64,000 nt of DNA, taken from contig DXLU01000031.1 in the NCBI GenBank assembly GCA_019414565.1, positions 62,001 to 126,000 of the forward strand, given 5' to 3'. The notes below the pieces were generated by a model, which was not told the DNA's origin, searched no databases, and saw only the letters and a program-made list of their open reading frames with translations. Every line of letters begins with the position of its first letter. Within the stretch, counting starts at the first letter, position 1. This document shows, one piece after another, positions 34,119-43,698 of the stretch. The position numbers were made by a program, and so were the translations under genes. Source of the DNA: Collinsella sp. Its GTDB lineage: Bacteria; Actinomycetota; Coriobacteriia; Coriobacteriales; Coriobacteriaceae.

Positions 34119-36206
34119 CTACACGTAGAACAGGATGTCGTCGTAGGTCGGAACCGGCCAGTAGTCGGCGGCCACGATCTCCTCCATGGCATCCACGGCG
34201 GCGCGCAGCGTATCCATAGCGGGAACGACCTCGTGTGCATACACGTTGGCCTGCTCCTGGCCATCGAGAGCCTCGGCCTTCTGATGCACGGCGTCGAGCG
34301 CCTTAATGGAGTCGTTGATGGCGGTGATACCATTGCAGAGCTTGTTGAGCGTGTTCTGCTCGCACTGCATGGCGGCCTCAGCACCGGCGGCACGAATAGT
34401 CTCAAGGCCCTTAGCGACCTTGGTGGCATAGGCGGTAATGACCGGGCGATAGGTACGACGCGCCTCGCGAACCATCGTGGTAGCCTCGATGTTCATGAGC
34501 TTGTTGTACTTCTCGAGCTTGCAGTCATAGCGGCACTGGGCCTCGGCCTTGGTCAGGACGCCCGTCTCCTCAAAGAGCGCAATGGCCTTATCGGAAACAA
34601 AGGCGGGAAGAGCGTCGGCCGTGGTCTTGTTGTTGGCAAGGCCGCGCTTCTCGGCCTCGATGGGCCACTCGTCGGAGTAACCGTCGCCGGAGAACAGGAT
34701 GCGCTGGTGATCGGTCAGCACCTTCTTGCAGTACTCGAGCGCGGCGTCCTGGAACTTATCCTCGGGCGTACCCTCGAGTGCGTCGGCGAAAGACTTGAGC
34801 GACTTGGCCACGGCAGCATCGAGCACCAGGTTGGAGTCGGAGACGTTCTGCTCGGAGCCGCAGGCACGGAACTCGAACTTGTTGCCGGTGAAGGCAAACG
34901 GGGAGGTGCGGTTGCGATCGGTGTTGTCCTGCATCAGCTTGGGCAGGGTATCGGCGCCCAGGTCGAGCACGCCGCGCGTGGCATGGACGGAAGCCTTGCC
35001 ATCGATGATCTTCTCGACGACCTCGGTAAGCTGGTCGCCCAGGAAGATGGACATAATCGCCGGAGGAGCCTCGTTGGCGCCCAGACGATGGTCGTTACCG
35101 GCTGAGGCAACGGAGGCACGCAGGAGCTCCTGATAGTTATCGACGGCCTCGATCACCGCGGTGAGGAAGACGATGAACTGCAGGTTGTCGAGCGGAGTAT
35201 CGCCCGGGTCGAGCAGGTTCTCGGACTCGGTGCCAAGCGACCAGTTATTGTGCTTGCCCGAACCGTTGATGCCCTCGAAGGGCTTCTCGTGCAGCAGGCA
35301 GACCAAGTCGTGGCGGGAGGCGATGAGCTTCATCTTCTCCATCATGACCAGATTCTGGTCGATGGCCTCGTTGACCTCGCCGTAGACAGGGGCGAGCTCA
35401 TGCTGGCAGGGAGCGACCTCGTTGTGCTTGGTCTTGGCAGGAATGCCAAGCGCCCACAGTTCATCGTCCAGGTCCTTCATATAGGACGAGACGGTGGGGC
35501 GGATAGCGCCAAAGTAGTGCTCCTCGAGCTCCTGGCCCTTGCAGGGAGCAGCACCAAAGAGGGTGCGCCCGGTGATGACCAGGTCCCTGCGCTTGCGGTA
35601 AGCGTCCTTCTTGATCAGGAAGTACTCCTGCTCATCGCCCACGGAAGGAACGACCTTCTTGGGGGTCTTGCCAAACAGCGCCAAAACGCGCTTGGACTCA
35701 CGCGAGAGCGCGGTCATGGAGCGCAGCAGCGGGGTCTTCTTGTCCAGGGCCTCGCCCGTGTAGGAGCAGAAAGCTGTGGGGATGCACAGGACATCGTCCT
35801 TAATGAATGCGGGGCTGGTGGGATCCCAAGCGGTGTAGCCACGGGCCTCGAAGGTGGCACGCAGGCCGCCGTTGGGGAAACTGGAGGCGTCCGGCTCGCC
35901 CTGGATGAGGTTCTTGCCCGTAAACTTGGTAATGGCGGTGCCGTCGTGGTTGGGCTCGAGGAAGCTGTCGTGCTTCTCGGAAGTAATGCCCGAAAGCGGC
36001 TGGAACCAGTGCGCGTAGTGCGTCGCGCCCTTGGAGATGGCCCAGACCTTCATGGCATGGGCAACGGCGTTGGCCACATCCAGGTCGAGCGGCTCACCGC
36101 CCTCGAGGGTTGCAGCAAGGCGCTTCCAAATGTCCTTGGGGAGGTAGTCCTTCATGACTTCCTCAGAGAACACCATGGTCCCGAAGCGGTCAGTAAGTTC
36201 GGCCAT
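34119..36206 (-). CDS. glnN: Glutamine synthetase type III
   Basis: A 695-aa GSIII, which makes glutamine from glutamate and ammonia with ATP. Seen: catalytic-site segments SVGDEQEYFLIKKDAYRKR, CQHELAPVYGE, NGSGKHNNWSLGTESENLL and GNDHRLGANEAPPAIMS, with the long C-terminal extension of the family. The start at 36206 follows GGGAG; an upstream in-frame ATG at 36269 adds an arginine-rich stretch and is less likely. Two GlnR-like boxes lie upstream, which would link it to nitrogen control. It is the only glutamine synthetase in the window. Confidence 0.95.
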   Translation of the reverse strand: MAELTDRFGTMVFSEEVMKDYLPKDIWKRLAATLEGGEPLDLDVANAVAHAMKVWAISKGATHYAHWFQPLSGITSEKHDSFLEPNHDGTAITKFTGKNLIQGEPDASSFPNGGLRATFEARGYTAWDPTSPAFIKDDVLCIPTAFCSYTGEALDKKTPLLRSMTALSRESKRVLALFGKTPKKVVPSVGDEQEYFLIKKDAYRKRRDLVITGRTLFGAAPCKGQELEEHYFGAIRPTVSSYMKDLDDELWALGIPAKTKHNEVAPCQHELAPVYGEVNEAIDQNLVMMEKMKLIASRHDLVCLLHEKPFEGINGSGKHNNWSLGTESENLLDPGDTPLDNLQFIVFLTAVIEAVDNYQELLRASVASAGNDHRLGANEAPPAIMSIFLGDQLTEVVEKIIDGKASVHATRGVLDLGADTLPKLMQDNTDRNRTSPFAFTGNKFEFRACGSEQNVSDSNLVLDAAVAKSLKSFADALEGTPEDKFQDAALEYCKKVLTDHQRILFSGDGYSDEWPIEAEKRGLANNKTTADALPAFVSDKAIALFEETGVLTKAEAQCRYDCKLEKYNKLMNIEATTMVREARRTYRPVITAYATKVAKGLETIRAAGAEAAMQCEQNTLNKLCNGITAINDSIKALDAVHQKAEALDGQEQANVYAHEVVPAMDTLRAAVDAMEEIVAADYWPVPTYDDILFYV

Positions 36207-36285
36207 ACGGAACTCCCTTCGTATCGGCACCGCGTGAGAAGCGGTGTTGATTACTAACGAACGAGTCATAGCTTAGACTCGCCGT

Positions 36286-36339
36286 GTTTCCGCGACATTA
36301 CCGTTATGTTGCTGTCGCGAAACCAATCAATGAGGTTAC
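36286..36339 (-). promoter_or_regulatory. Possible GlnR-type boxes upstream of glnN
   Basis: On the minus strand GTAAT-6-GAAAC (36286-36301) and GTAAC-6-GATTG (36324-36339) are close to the actinobacterial GlnR consensus GTnAC-6-GAAAC. An inverted repeat (TTTCCGCGACA/TGTCGCGAAA) overlaps the first. Confidence 0.35.
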
Positions 36340-36632
36340 CCTATCGAGGCGGCATTGCCACCCTCGACAGCCAATCAACTGCATAAATTGCAGACCTCTC
36401 CCCATGGTTTAAGGGTAGTCAATTTGGGACGGGGCTTTATTAACTGGTATTTCGCATCAGATACCATTCAATATAGCCCCATCCTACATTGACCGCCCTG
36501 TTATAGGAAATGTCGATAGCGAAGCATTTTCGATTGGTATCCCCAAATAGCGAGTGAAATTCCATCGTGGCACAGTGGTGCTGTAGAATCCTTACAACGC
36601 ATCACACTATTACGTATCTAGAGGAGCACGAT
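36340..36632. other. Intergenic region between glnN and metF
   Basis: No gene or riboswitch recognised. GAGGAG precedes the metF start. Confidence 0.35.
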
Positions 36633-37505
36633 ATGCGCGTCGACGAGGTTTTTAAGCAGGCAGCATCCCAGGGCACCGCACCCGTTTCGTTTGAGATGTT
36701 CCCGCCCAAGGGTGAGCTTACCCTCGACACGGCTCGCGAGGTGGCAGGCAATCTGTGCAAGCTTTCGCCGAGCTTTGTCTCGGTCACCTGCTCGGCCGGC
36801 GGCTCGGGCAACGGTGCCACCACCGCCCCCATCGCGCATATGATTACGAGCGAATTCAATACGCCCTCGGTGGCGCACCTTACCTGCGTTGGCCGCACGC
36901 ATGCCGACATCGCCGCCAAGATCGACGAATACCGCTCCGCCGGCGTAGAAAATGTGCTGGCCCTGCGCGGTGATCTTCCTGCTGGCGCGACCGAGGACGA
37001 CAAGCCCGCCTCGGACTACGCCTACGCCCGCGACCTCATCCCCGAGCTCGTCGACGCCGGCTTTTGCGTGGGCGCCGCGGCCTACCCCGAGGGCCACATT
37101 GCCTGTGAGGACCTCAACGCTTCGGTCGAATACCTCAAGCAAAAACAGGACGCCGGCGCGAGCTTCTTTGTGACGCAGCTCTTTTTTGACAACGAGTGCT
37201 TCTACCGTTTTCGCGAGCTTGCCGACAAGGCCGGTATCACCGTGCCCATTACCGCGGGCATCATGCCGTTTATGGGCAAGTCGCAGATTAGCCGCATGGT
37301 CTTTATGTGCGGTGCGTCGCTGCCCTCCCCCGTCATCAAGATTCTCGCCAAATACGAGAACGACCCCGAGAGTCTGCAGGCAGCCGGTGTAGATTATGCC
37401 GCCCGTCAGCTTTGCGACCTCAAAGAGCACGGTGCCGACGGTCTGCACCTGTACACTATGAACCGTCCTGCAATCGCCGCGACCATTATGGAGCGCCTGG
37501 GGTAA
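36633..37505 (+). CDS. metF: Methylenetetrahydrofolate reductase
   Basis: A 290-aa flavoprotein that reduces 5,10-methylene-THF to 5-methyl-THF for methionine synthesis. Seen: VSFEMFPPKGE, VSVTCSAGGSGN, ENVLALRGDLP, QLFFDNECFYRF and TAGIMPF. The start at 36633 follows GAGGAG. Its stop overlaps the start of the MetH reactivation gene, and metH follows 9 bases later, so the three form a methionine operon. Confidence 0.93.
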   Translation: MRVDEVFKQAASQGTAPVSFEMFPPKGELTLDTAREVAGNLCKLSPSFVSVTCSAGGSGNGATTAPIAHMITSEFNTPSVAHLTCVGRTHADIAAKIDEYRSAGVENVLALRGDLPAGATEDDKPASDYAYARDLIPELVDAGFCVGAAAYPEGHIACEDLNASVEYLKQKQDAGASFFVTQLFFDNECFYRFRELADKAGITVPITAGIMPFMGKSQISRMVFMCGASLPSPVIKILAKYENDPESLQAAGVDYAARQLCDLKEHGADGLHLYTMNRPAIAATIMERLG

Positions 37506-38293
37506 TGGAAAAACCGCACGTCGATACAACCGTTGTTGAAGTGCCGGCCGACCTTGCGTCGCCGGCGCTTTATCGTATCGACGCTACTCACCACCCTCGT
37601 GTCGACCGTGCCGAGATGCTGCGGTATCTGGGCTACGGCGGTCAGCAGATTGAGCCCGAGCTGTCGCAGCGTATTGAGCTTGTCATTGAGCGTCTGGAGC
37701 TGGATATTGAACCCCGTGGCGTGCGCCGCGTATTTGCCGTCGATGCCACGGGAGTCGATGAACAGGGCGATCCTTGCATTCGCTTGGTCGGCACCAACGT
37801 TGAGCTGCGCGGTCGCGATATCTATCGCCACCTCAAAGACGCCCGCTTTGCCGCACTCATGGCATGCACCCTCGGCATGGAAGCCGAGCGTCGTCTGCGC
37901 ACCACGGGAGCCCAGCAACCCCTAGAGGGAGCCGTGCTCGACGCCGCATGCTCTGCCTATGTAGAAGCCGCCGTCGAGCAGATGGACCAGCAGGCCAAGG
38001 CTGCGGCCGCCGCACACGGACTCGCCGGCAACTGGCGCTTTAGTCCCGGCTACGGTGACTGCCCGCTTACGGCCCAGCGTTCAATCGTGGATGCACTCAA
38101 CGCCACGCGCCTCATTGGACTTACCGTCACCCCCACCAGCCTGCTCATGCCCACCAAGAGCGTGACCGCGGTAATTGGTCTGTTCGACGGCGAAGTCCAT
38201 GACGCCCAGAGCCATCCTACCTGCAATATCTGCCGCATGCGCGAGCACTGCCGCTTCCGCGCCGCCCACACCACCTGCTATTCCAGCCACTAG
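37505..38293 (+). CDS. Stand-alone methionine synthase reactivation domain protein
   Basis: A 262-aa protein matching the AdoMet-binding activation domain normally at the C-terminus of MetH (GVRRVFAVDATGVDEQG, FSPGYGDCPLTAQRSI, LTVTPTSLLMPTKSVTAVIG, ending CNICRMREHCRFRA). It would support reductive remethylation of oxidised cobalamin on MetH. Translation is coupled to metF (TAATG) and the next gene is metH without this domain, so the two proteins replace one chain. The four C-terminal cysteines suggest a metal or iron-sulfur site. Confidence 0.88.
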   Translation: MEKPHVDTTVVEVPADLASPALYRIDATHHPRVDRAEMLRYLGYGGQQIEPELSQRIELVIERLELDIEPRGVRRVFAVDATGVDEQGDPCIRLVGTNVELRGRDIYRHLKDARFAALMACTLGMEAERRLRTTGAQQPLEGAVLDAACSAYVEAAVEQMDQQAKAAAAAHGLAGNWRFSPGYGDCPLTAQRSIVDALNATRLIGLTVTPTSLLMPTKSVTAVIGLFDGEVHDAQSHPTCNICRMREHCRFRAAHTTCYSSH

Positions 38294-38302
38294 GAGCCCC
38301 CG

Positions 38303-40861
38303 ATGTTCACCCCGCTTATTACTCATAATTCGGATGGTGCCGCGCTGGCGGCGCCCGTCAATGCCGCACGCTGCAACGGCGCTGTGTACAAGCCGCGCAC
38401 GATCGACGACCTGCGCATTAAGGACGATCGCCTGCGCGCCGCCATCGAGGGCACGGGGCACCTGCTGTTTGACGGCGGCATGGGCACCATGCTGCAGGCT
38501 GCCGGCATGAAGGCCGGCGCCCTGCCCGAGCTGCTCAACTTTGAGGAGCCCGAGGTTATCACCGATATCCAGCGTCAGTATGTCGAGGCCGGCTGCGACG
38601 TGATCACCGCCAACACCTTTGGCGCCAACGCCCACAAGCTCGACGGCGCCGCCACCGTGGCAGATGTCTTTGCCGCCGCTGTCGCCTGCGCCCGCGAGGC
38701 CGGCGCCCGCTACGTCGCCGGCGATATCGGCCCCATCGGCGCGCTGCTTCGCCCCTTGGGCACCCTGAGCTTCGACGAGGCCTATGACCTCTTTGCCGAG
38801 GAGGTGCGCGCCGGCGTCGACGCGGGCGTGGACCTCTTTATTATCGAGACCATGACCGACCTTGCCGAGATCAAGGCGGCCGTCCTCGCCTGCCGCGAGA
38901 ACTCCGACCTGCCCGTCTTTGCCACCATGACCTTTGAGGAAGACGGTCGTACCTTCTTGGGAACGAGCCCCGAAGTCGCCGCCATCACGCTCGACGCCAT
39001 CGGCGCCGACGTTTTGGGTATCAACTGCAGCCAGGGCCCGGCCGAGCTCCGAGGGCTCGCCGCACGTATGCTCACCGTTACCGACAAGCCCGTTATGGTG
39101 CAGGCTAACGCGGGACTGCCCCGCGTGGACGACGACGGCAATACCGTCTTTGATATCCAGGCCCCCGAATACGCCGAGGCCGTCGCCGGCATGATCGAGG
39201 ACGGCGTGAGCGTCGTGGGCGGCTGCTGCGGAACCACGCCGGCGCATATGGCGGCCTTGCGCACGCTTATCGACAACCACACGCCCAGCCCGCGCCGCCG
39301 CAAGCCCAGCATGTCGGTCACGAGCGCCCAGACGGTCGTGGACCTTCCCTGTGACGGCCACAAAATCGCCGTCATCGGCGAGCGCATCAATCCCACCGGC
39401 AAAAAGCGCCTGCAACAGGCCCTGCGCGACGGCGACCTGGACTACGTCGTGAGCCAGGGCATCAGCCAGCAAGAACAGGGCGCCGACATCCTGGACGTCA
39501 ACGTGGGCCTGCCCGAGATCGACGAGGTCAAGATCATCCAGCAGGCGACCGAGCAGCTCCAGGGCTCCACGCTGCTGCCGCTGCAGATCGACTCCACCGA
39601 CCCCGCAGCCGTCGAGGCAGCCGTGCGCCGCTACGCCGGCAAGCCCATCATCAACTCGGTCAATGGCAAACAGCAAATCATGGATGAGATCTTTCCGCTG
39701 GTCGCCCATTACGGCACCAACGTCGTCGGCCTCACGCTCGATGAAGGCGGCATCCCCGATACCGCCGAAGCTCGCTTCGCCATCGCCGAGCGCATCGTGG
39801 CCGAGGCCGCCCGCTACGGTATCGGCCCGGACCGCATCCTCATCGACTGTCTGGTCATGACCGCCTCGACCAATCAACGCCAGGCCGAACAGATCCTGCG
39901 CGCTATGTCCCTGTGCAAGGAGCGTCTGGGCGTCAAATGCGCGCTCGGCGTGTCGAACATCAGCTTTGGTCTGCCCGCCCGCCCGCTGCTGGGCTCAGTC
40001 TTTTTGGCTGCCGCTTTTGGCGCGGGCCTGGACGCCCCCATCATGAACCCGGGCTCCAAGCGCTTTATGGATACCGTCTACAGCTATCGCGTGCTGAGCG
40101 TTGAGGACGAGGGCTCGACCGGATACATCGAGCGCTACGCCGGCTGGACCGATCCGTACAAGATCGCCGCGAATCCGGCGGCGGCTCAGGCGGTATCGAC
40201 CGACGCCGCGCCCGCTGCTGACACCACCGGCACCGACGGCAACGACGACCCGATTCGTCGCATGGTCGTCTCGGGCCGCAAGGGCGAAATCGCGGCCGAG
40301 ACCGAGCGTCTGCTGGCAGACCATGACGCCATGGACCTCATCAACAATCACTTTATCCCCGCCCTCGACGAGGTTGGCGTCCTCTTTGACCAGGGCAAGT
40401 TCTTCTTGCCGCAGCTTATGGCCTCGGCCGAGGCCGCGCGTGTGGGCTTTGACACCATCAAGCGCCTGATGCCCGCCGGCGAGATTGCCGACAAGGGCAA
40501 GATCTGCGTGGCCACCGTTAAAGGCGATATCCACGACATCGGTAAGAACATCGTCAAGATGCTGCTCGATAACTACGGCTACACCGTCTTTGACCTAGGC
40601 CGCGACGTCGACCCGCAAGAGGTACTCAAGACCGTACGGGAGCGCGACATTAAGCTCGTCGGCCTCTCGGCGCTTATGACCACCACGGTCGTCGCTATGG
40701 AGGAGACCATCAAGTTGCTCCATGCCGAGGTTCCGGGCGTCAAGATCATCGTAGGTGGCGCCGTGCTCACCCCCGAATACGCCAAGCAGATCGGCGCGGA
40801 CTACTACGCCAAGGATGCCGCCGAAAGCACGCGCATCGCCGAAGAGGTCTTTGGGCAGTAA
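38303..40861 (+). CDS. metH: Cobalamin-dependent methionine synthase lacking the activation domain
   Basis: An 852-aa protein with homocysteine-binding domain (LLFDGGMGTMLQ, zinc ligands in VVGGCCGTTPAH), pterin domain (VIGERINPTGKK), and cobalamin-binding cap and Rossmann domains (KGDIHDIGKNIVKMLL with the ligand histidine). It stops after the B12 domain; E. coli MetH has about 350 more residues. The missing reactivation function is encoded by the preceding gene. The N-terminus (~35 residues) before the homocysteine domain is unusual and may be overcalled. Confidence 0.93.
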   Translation: MFTPLITHNSDGAALAAPVNAARCNGAVYKPRTIDDLRIKDDRLRAAIEGTGHLLFDGGMGTMLQAAGMKAGALPELLNFEEPEVITDIQRQYVEAGCDVITANTFGANAHKLDGAATVADVFAAAVACAREAGARYVAGDIGPIGALLRPLGTLSFDEAYDLFAEEVRAGVDAGVDLFIIETMTDLAEIKAAVLACRENSDLPVFATMTFEEDGRTFLGTSPEVAAITLDAIGADVLGINCSQGPAELRGLAARMLTVTDKPVMVQANAGLPRVDDDGNTVFDIQAPEYAEAVAGMIEDGVSVVGGCCGTTPAHMAALRTLIDNHTPSPRRRKPSMSVTSAQTVVDLPCDGHKIAVIGERINPTGKKRLQQALRDGDLDYVVSQGISQQEQGADILDVNVGLPEIDEVKIIQQATEQLQGSTLLPLQIDSTDPAAVEAAVRRYAGKPIINSVNGKQQIMDEIFPLVAHYGTNVVGLTLDEGGIPDTAEARFAIAERIVAEAARYGIGPDRILIDCLVMTASTNQRQAEQILRAMSLCKERLGVKCALGVSNISFGLPARPLLGSVFLAAAFGAGLDAPIMNPGSKRFMDTVYSYRVLSVEDEGSTGYIERYAGWTDPYKIAANPAAAQAVSTDAAPAADTTGTDGNDDPIRRMVVSGRKGEIAAETERLLADHDAMDLINNHFIPALDEVGVLFDQGKFFLPQLMASAEAARVGFDTIKRLMPAGEIADKGKICVATVKGDIHDIGKNIVKMLLDNYGYTVFDLGRDVDPQEVLKTVRERDIKLVGLSALMTTTVVAMEETIKLLHAEVPGVKIIVGGAVLTPEYAKQIGADYYAKDAAESTRIAEEVFGQ

Positions 40862-40886
40862 CACAACGGAAACAACCGAGCACCAA

Positions 40887-40924
40887 AACGTGCCGCACGC
40901 GCCACTTGGCACGTGCGGCACGTT
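40887..40924. terminator. Hairpin after metH
   Basis: A perfect 13-bp inverted repeat (40887-40899 with 40912-40924) without a clear T-tract. Confidence 0.5.
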
Positions 40925-40969
40925 AGAATAGATAAGGCTATGCTCGTTTTGGCAGATAGGAGTGCAAGG

Positions 40970-42334
40970 ATGGCGATCACGCCCGCAGAAATCGCGGAAA
41001 CCCGCGGCATGGTTGAGGAGCAGAATCTCGACATCAGGACCATCACCATGGGTATTTCGCTCATGGGTTGCGGCGACGAGAGCCTCGACCGCATGTGCAC
41101 GAAGATCTACGACCACGTGACGCACACGGCTGAGCACTTGGTCGAGACCGCCGAGAACCTCGAGCGCGAGTACGGTATCCCCATTGTCAACAAGCGCGTT
41201 TCCGTCACCCCGGTGGCGCAGATCGCCGCATGCTGCAAGGATGAGGACCTCACCCCCATCGCGCATGCCCTCGACCGCGCGGCCGAGACGCTCGGCATCG
41301 ATTACCTGGGCGGCTTCTCCGCGCTCGTTCAGAAGGGCATCGGCGACGCCGACCGCCGCGTCATCCAGTCCATCCCCCAGGCGCTCGCTACCACCAGCCG
41401 CGTCTGCTCCAGCGTCAACGTCGCCAGCCTGCGTGCCGGCATCAACATGGACGCCGTGCTCATGGCCGCCCAGACCATCATCGATGCCGCCAAGCTTACG
41501 GCAGATGAGGATTCCGTTGGCGCCTCCAAGTTTGTCTGCTTTGCCAACATGGTCGAGGACTCCCCGTTTATGGCGGGCGCCGTCCACGGCGGTGGCGAGG
41601 CCGACGCCGTCATCAACGTTGGCGTCTCGGGCCCCGGCGTTATGGCGGCAGCCCTGGAGAAGCTGCCCGACTCCGCCTCGATGATGGAAGTCGCCGAGAA
41701 GATTAAGCAGACCGCCTTTAAGATCACCCGTGCCGGCGAGCTCATGAGCCGCGAGGCCGCCCATCGACTGGGTGTCGAGAAGGGCATCGTCGACCTGTCG
41801 CTGGCGCCTACGCCCGCCATTGGCGACTCCGTTGCTCGCATCCTCGAGATTATCGGCGTGGGCACCTGCGGTGGCCCGGGCACGACCTGCGCGCTCGCCA
41901 TGCTCAACGACGCCGTCAAGAAGGGCGGCGTCATGGCCAGTTCCAGCGTCGGTGGCCTCTCGGGCGCCTTTATCCCCGTGTCCGAAGACGCCGGCATGAT
42001 CGCCGCCGTCGAGGCCGGCGCGCTTTCGCTCGAGAAACTCGAGGCCATGACCTGCGTGTGCTCCGTCGGCCTGGACATGATCGCCATCCCCGGCGACACC
42101 CCGGTCGAGACCATCGCCGGCATCATCGCCGACGAGATGGCCATCGGCGTCATCAACAATAAGACCACGGCCGTGCGCGTGATTCCCGCCATTGGCAAGG
42201 GCGTGGGCGACTGCGTCGAGTACGGCGGCCTGTTCGGCCGTGCGCCCATCATGCCGGTGAACCCCAACGCCGGCACCGTGCTTGCCCATCGCGGTGGACG
42301 CTTCCCGGCGCCGCTGAACTCGCTGAAGAACTAG
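40970..42334 (+). CDS. UPF0210/PFL-family protein
   Basis: A 454-aa protein of the widespread UPF0210 (DUF711) family, with motifs such as RTITMGISLMGCGDESLD, GGFSALVQKG, CSSVNVASLRAGINMDAV and DLSLAPTPAIGDSVARIL. Its function is not established; homologues are often next to an ACT-domain gene, which is missing here. Length matches the family. The ATG at 40970 is chosen over upstream in-frame codons for family length and the AGGAG nearby. Confidence 0.88.
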   Translation: MAITPAEIAETRGMVEEQNLDIRTITMGISLMGCGDESLDRMCTKIYDHVTHTAEHLVETAENLEREYGIPIVNKRVSVTPVAQIAACCKDEDLTPIAHALDRAAETLGIDYLGGFSALVQKGIGDADRRVIQSIPQALATTSRVCSSVNVASLRAGINMDAVLMAAQTIIDAAKLTADEDSVGASKFVCFANMVEDSPFMAGAVHGGGEADAVINVGVSGPGVMAAALEKLPDSASMMEVAEKIKQTAFKITRAGELMSREAAHRLGVEKGIVDLSLAPTPAIGDSVARILEIIGVGTCGGPGTTCALAMLNDAVKKGGVMASSSVGGLSGAFIPVSEDAGMIAAVEAGALSLEKLEAMTCVCSVGLDMIAIPGDTPVETIAGIIADEMAIGVINNKTTAVRVIPAIGKGVGDCVEYGGLFGRAPIMPVNPNAGTVLAHRGGRFPAPLNSLKN

Positions 42335-42352
42335 CTGAGGGGGACTGGCGAG

Positions 42353-42484
42353 GAGCCCCGGGGAGGGCAAATATATAAGGTCGCCTGCTCGGACAGTCCT
42401 GGCTCGCGCGGAGAGCACATTAAGTGCTCTCCGGCTCGTGCGGAACTCGCGATCGACCTTATATATTTGCCCTCCCCGGGGCTC
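42353..42484. repeat. Perfect 31-bp inverted repeat with central hairpin
   Basis: Arms 42353-42383 and 42454-42484 are exact reverse complements. The 70-base centre contains a second perfect hairpin (GGAGAGCAC 42410-42418 with GTGCTCTCC 42424-42432). A transcript would form a long rod with a branched tip. Confidence 0.75.
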
Positions 42485-42602
42485 CCGCACAACGGGACCT
42501 CAGTTGGGTTCTATCCCGGTTGCAGTTGCTTCGCTCCTGCACCACTTGGCTGGTGCGGCGGTTTGGCGTTGGAACAGTTCTTTTTCTGATATATGCTTGT
42601 TG

Positions 42603-42634
42603 CGGCTCTTCTTTTGGGAGGAGCCGCTTTTTTG
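42603..42634 (+). terminator. Rho-independent terminator
   Basis: An 8-bp stem (42603-42610 with 42621-42628) followed by TTTTTT. It ends transcription coming from the UPF0210 gene or the inverted repeat. Confidence 0.75.
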
Positions 42635-42652
42635 TTGTGAGGGGGATGGCCC

Positions 42653-43540
42653 GTGGCTGATGGTGTAATTCAATCTGAGCTGCTTTCTGCGGATTGGAAT
42701 GGCGAATGGATGCGTCTGCAAGCTGATCGGCGGCGGGCTGATGATTCTTTTGAATGGGATAAGCGGGCTCGGCATTTTCGGCCGTTGGAGACTGCCCCGT
42801 ATGCCCGGGACTTTATGAAGCTGTTGGCGTTAAAGCCTGGTGAATCGGTGCTTGATATGGGGTGTGGGGCTGGGTCGATTGCTATTCCGCTTGCTCAGGC
42901 TGGGCATCCTGTGATTGCAGCCGACTTCTCCCCCGCTATGTTGGGCACCCTTGATGCCGGCATTGAGTATTACGGGCTCGAGGGGCGCATAACGCCGCTT
43001 GAGCTTGCTTGGGATGATGATTGGGATTTGGTTGGACCGGTCGCGAAAGCGGTGGATGTTGCCTTTGCCAGTCGGTCGGTTACGACGACCAATCTAAAAG
43101 ATGCGCTTGCCAAGCTCGACCGCACGGCTCGTCGGCGTTGTGCTGTCACGATGGTCGCCAACTCCAGCCCGCGCTATGATCTGCACTTGATGAACGCTAT
43201 CGGCGCCTCGGTTACCTGCAGCAATGGCTTTGTGTACGCCTTCAACATCCTCATTCAGATGGGTGCGTTGCCGCAGGTTACATACTTTGAATCGCCTCGT
43301 CGCGATACCTTCGATAGCCTTGAGGCAGGCGTGGCGGATTTTTCCCGTATGCTCGAGCATGGCAACGAGGATAAGATCGACCGCCTGCGCGACTATATCG
43401 CTCAGCACATGATCGAAAACCCCCATGCCGGCGAGCCGGGCTCCAAGGGCGTGCCGCAGGGGCGCTATATGCTCGACCATATCCGTAAGGTTCGCTGGGC
43501 GTTTATTGCATGGGAACCGGTCTCTGCGCCCAGCTCATAG
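42653..43540 (+). CDS. Class I SAM-dependent methyltransferase
   Basis: A 295-aa protein with SAM-binding motif I VLDMGCGAGSIAIPLA and motif II VIAADFSPAMLGTL, then DVAFASRSV. The substrate is unknown; an N-terminal tryptophan/arginine-rich helix (WNGEWMRLQADRRRADD) is typical of small-molecule methyltransferases in gut anaerobes. The start is GTG at 42653 with GAGGGG upstream. Codon choice is slightly less GC-biased at its start than in its neighbours. Confidence 0.8.
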   Translation: MADGVIQSELLSADWNGEWMRLQADRRRADDSFEWDKRARHFRPLETAPYARDFMKLLALKPGESVLDMGCGAGSIAIPLAQAGHPVIAADFSPAMLGTLDAGIEYYGLEGRITPLELAWDDDWDLVGPVAKAVDVAFASRSVTTTNLKDALAKLDRTARRRCAVTMVANSSPRYDLHLMNAIGASVTCSNGFVYAFNILIQMGALPQVTYFESPRRDTFDSLEAGVADFSRMLEHGNEDKIDRLRDYIAQHMIENPHAGEPGSKGVPQGRYMLDHIRKVRWAFIAWEPVSAPSS

Positions 43541-43698
43541 CCTGTTCGCAGCCCGCACCGCCCACTCACTCGGCATCCGCATTCTTTTTGAACTGGGCAA
43601 ACGCGCTCCACACCGCGCCGTTCCTGCGCTATCGTGGGACAGCTCACGTAGATTAAGGCCCCGTCGCGGGGCGCCCCATACATAGAAAGCGAGAACCC

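Noticed and set aside
36340..36632. Cobalamin or SAM riboswitch before the methionine operon
   Set aside because: I could not find the B12-box or the SAM-I core elements in the leader.
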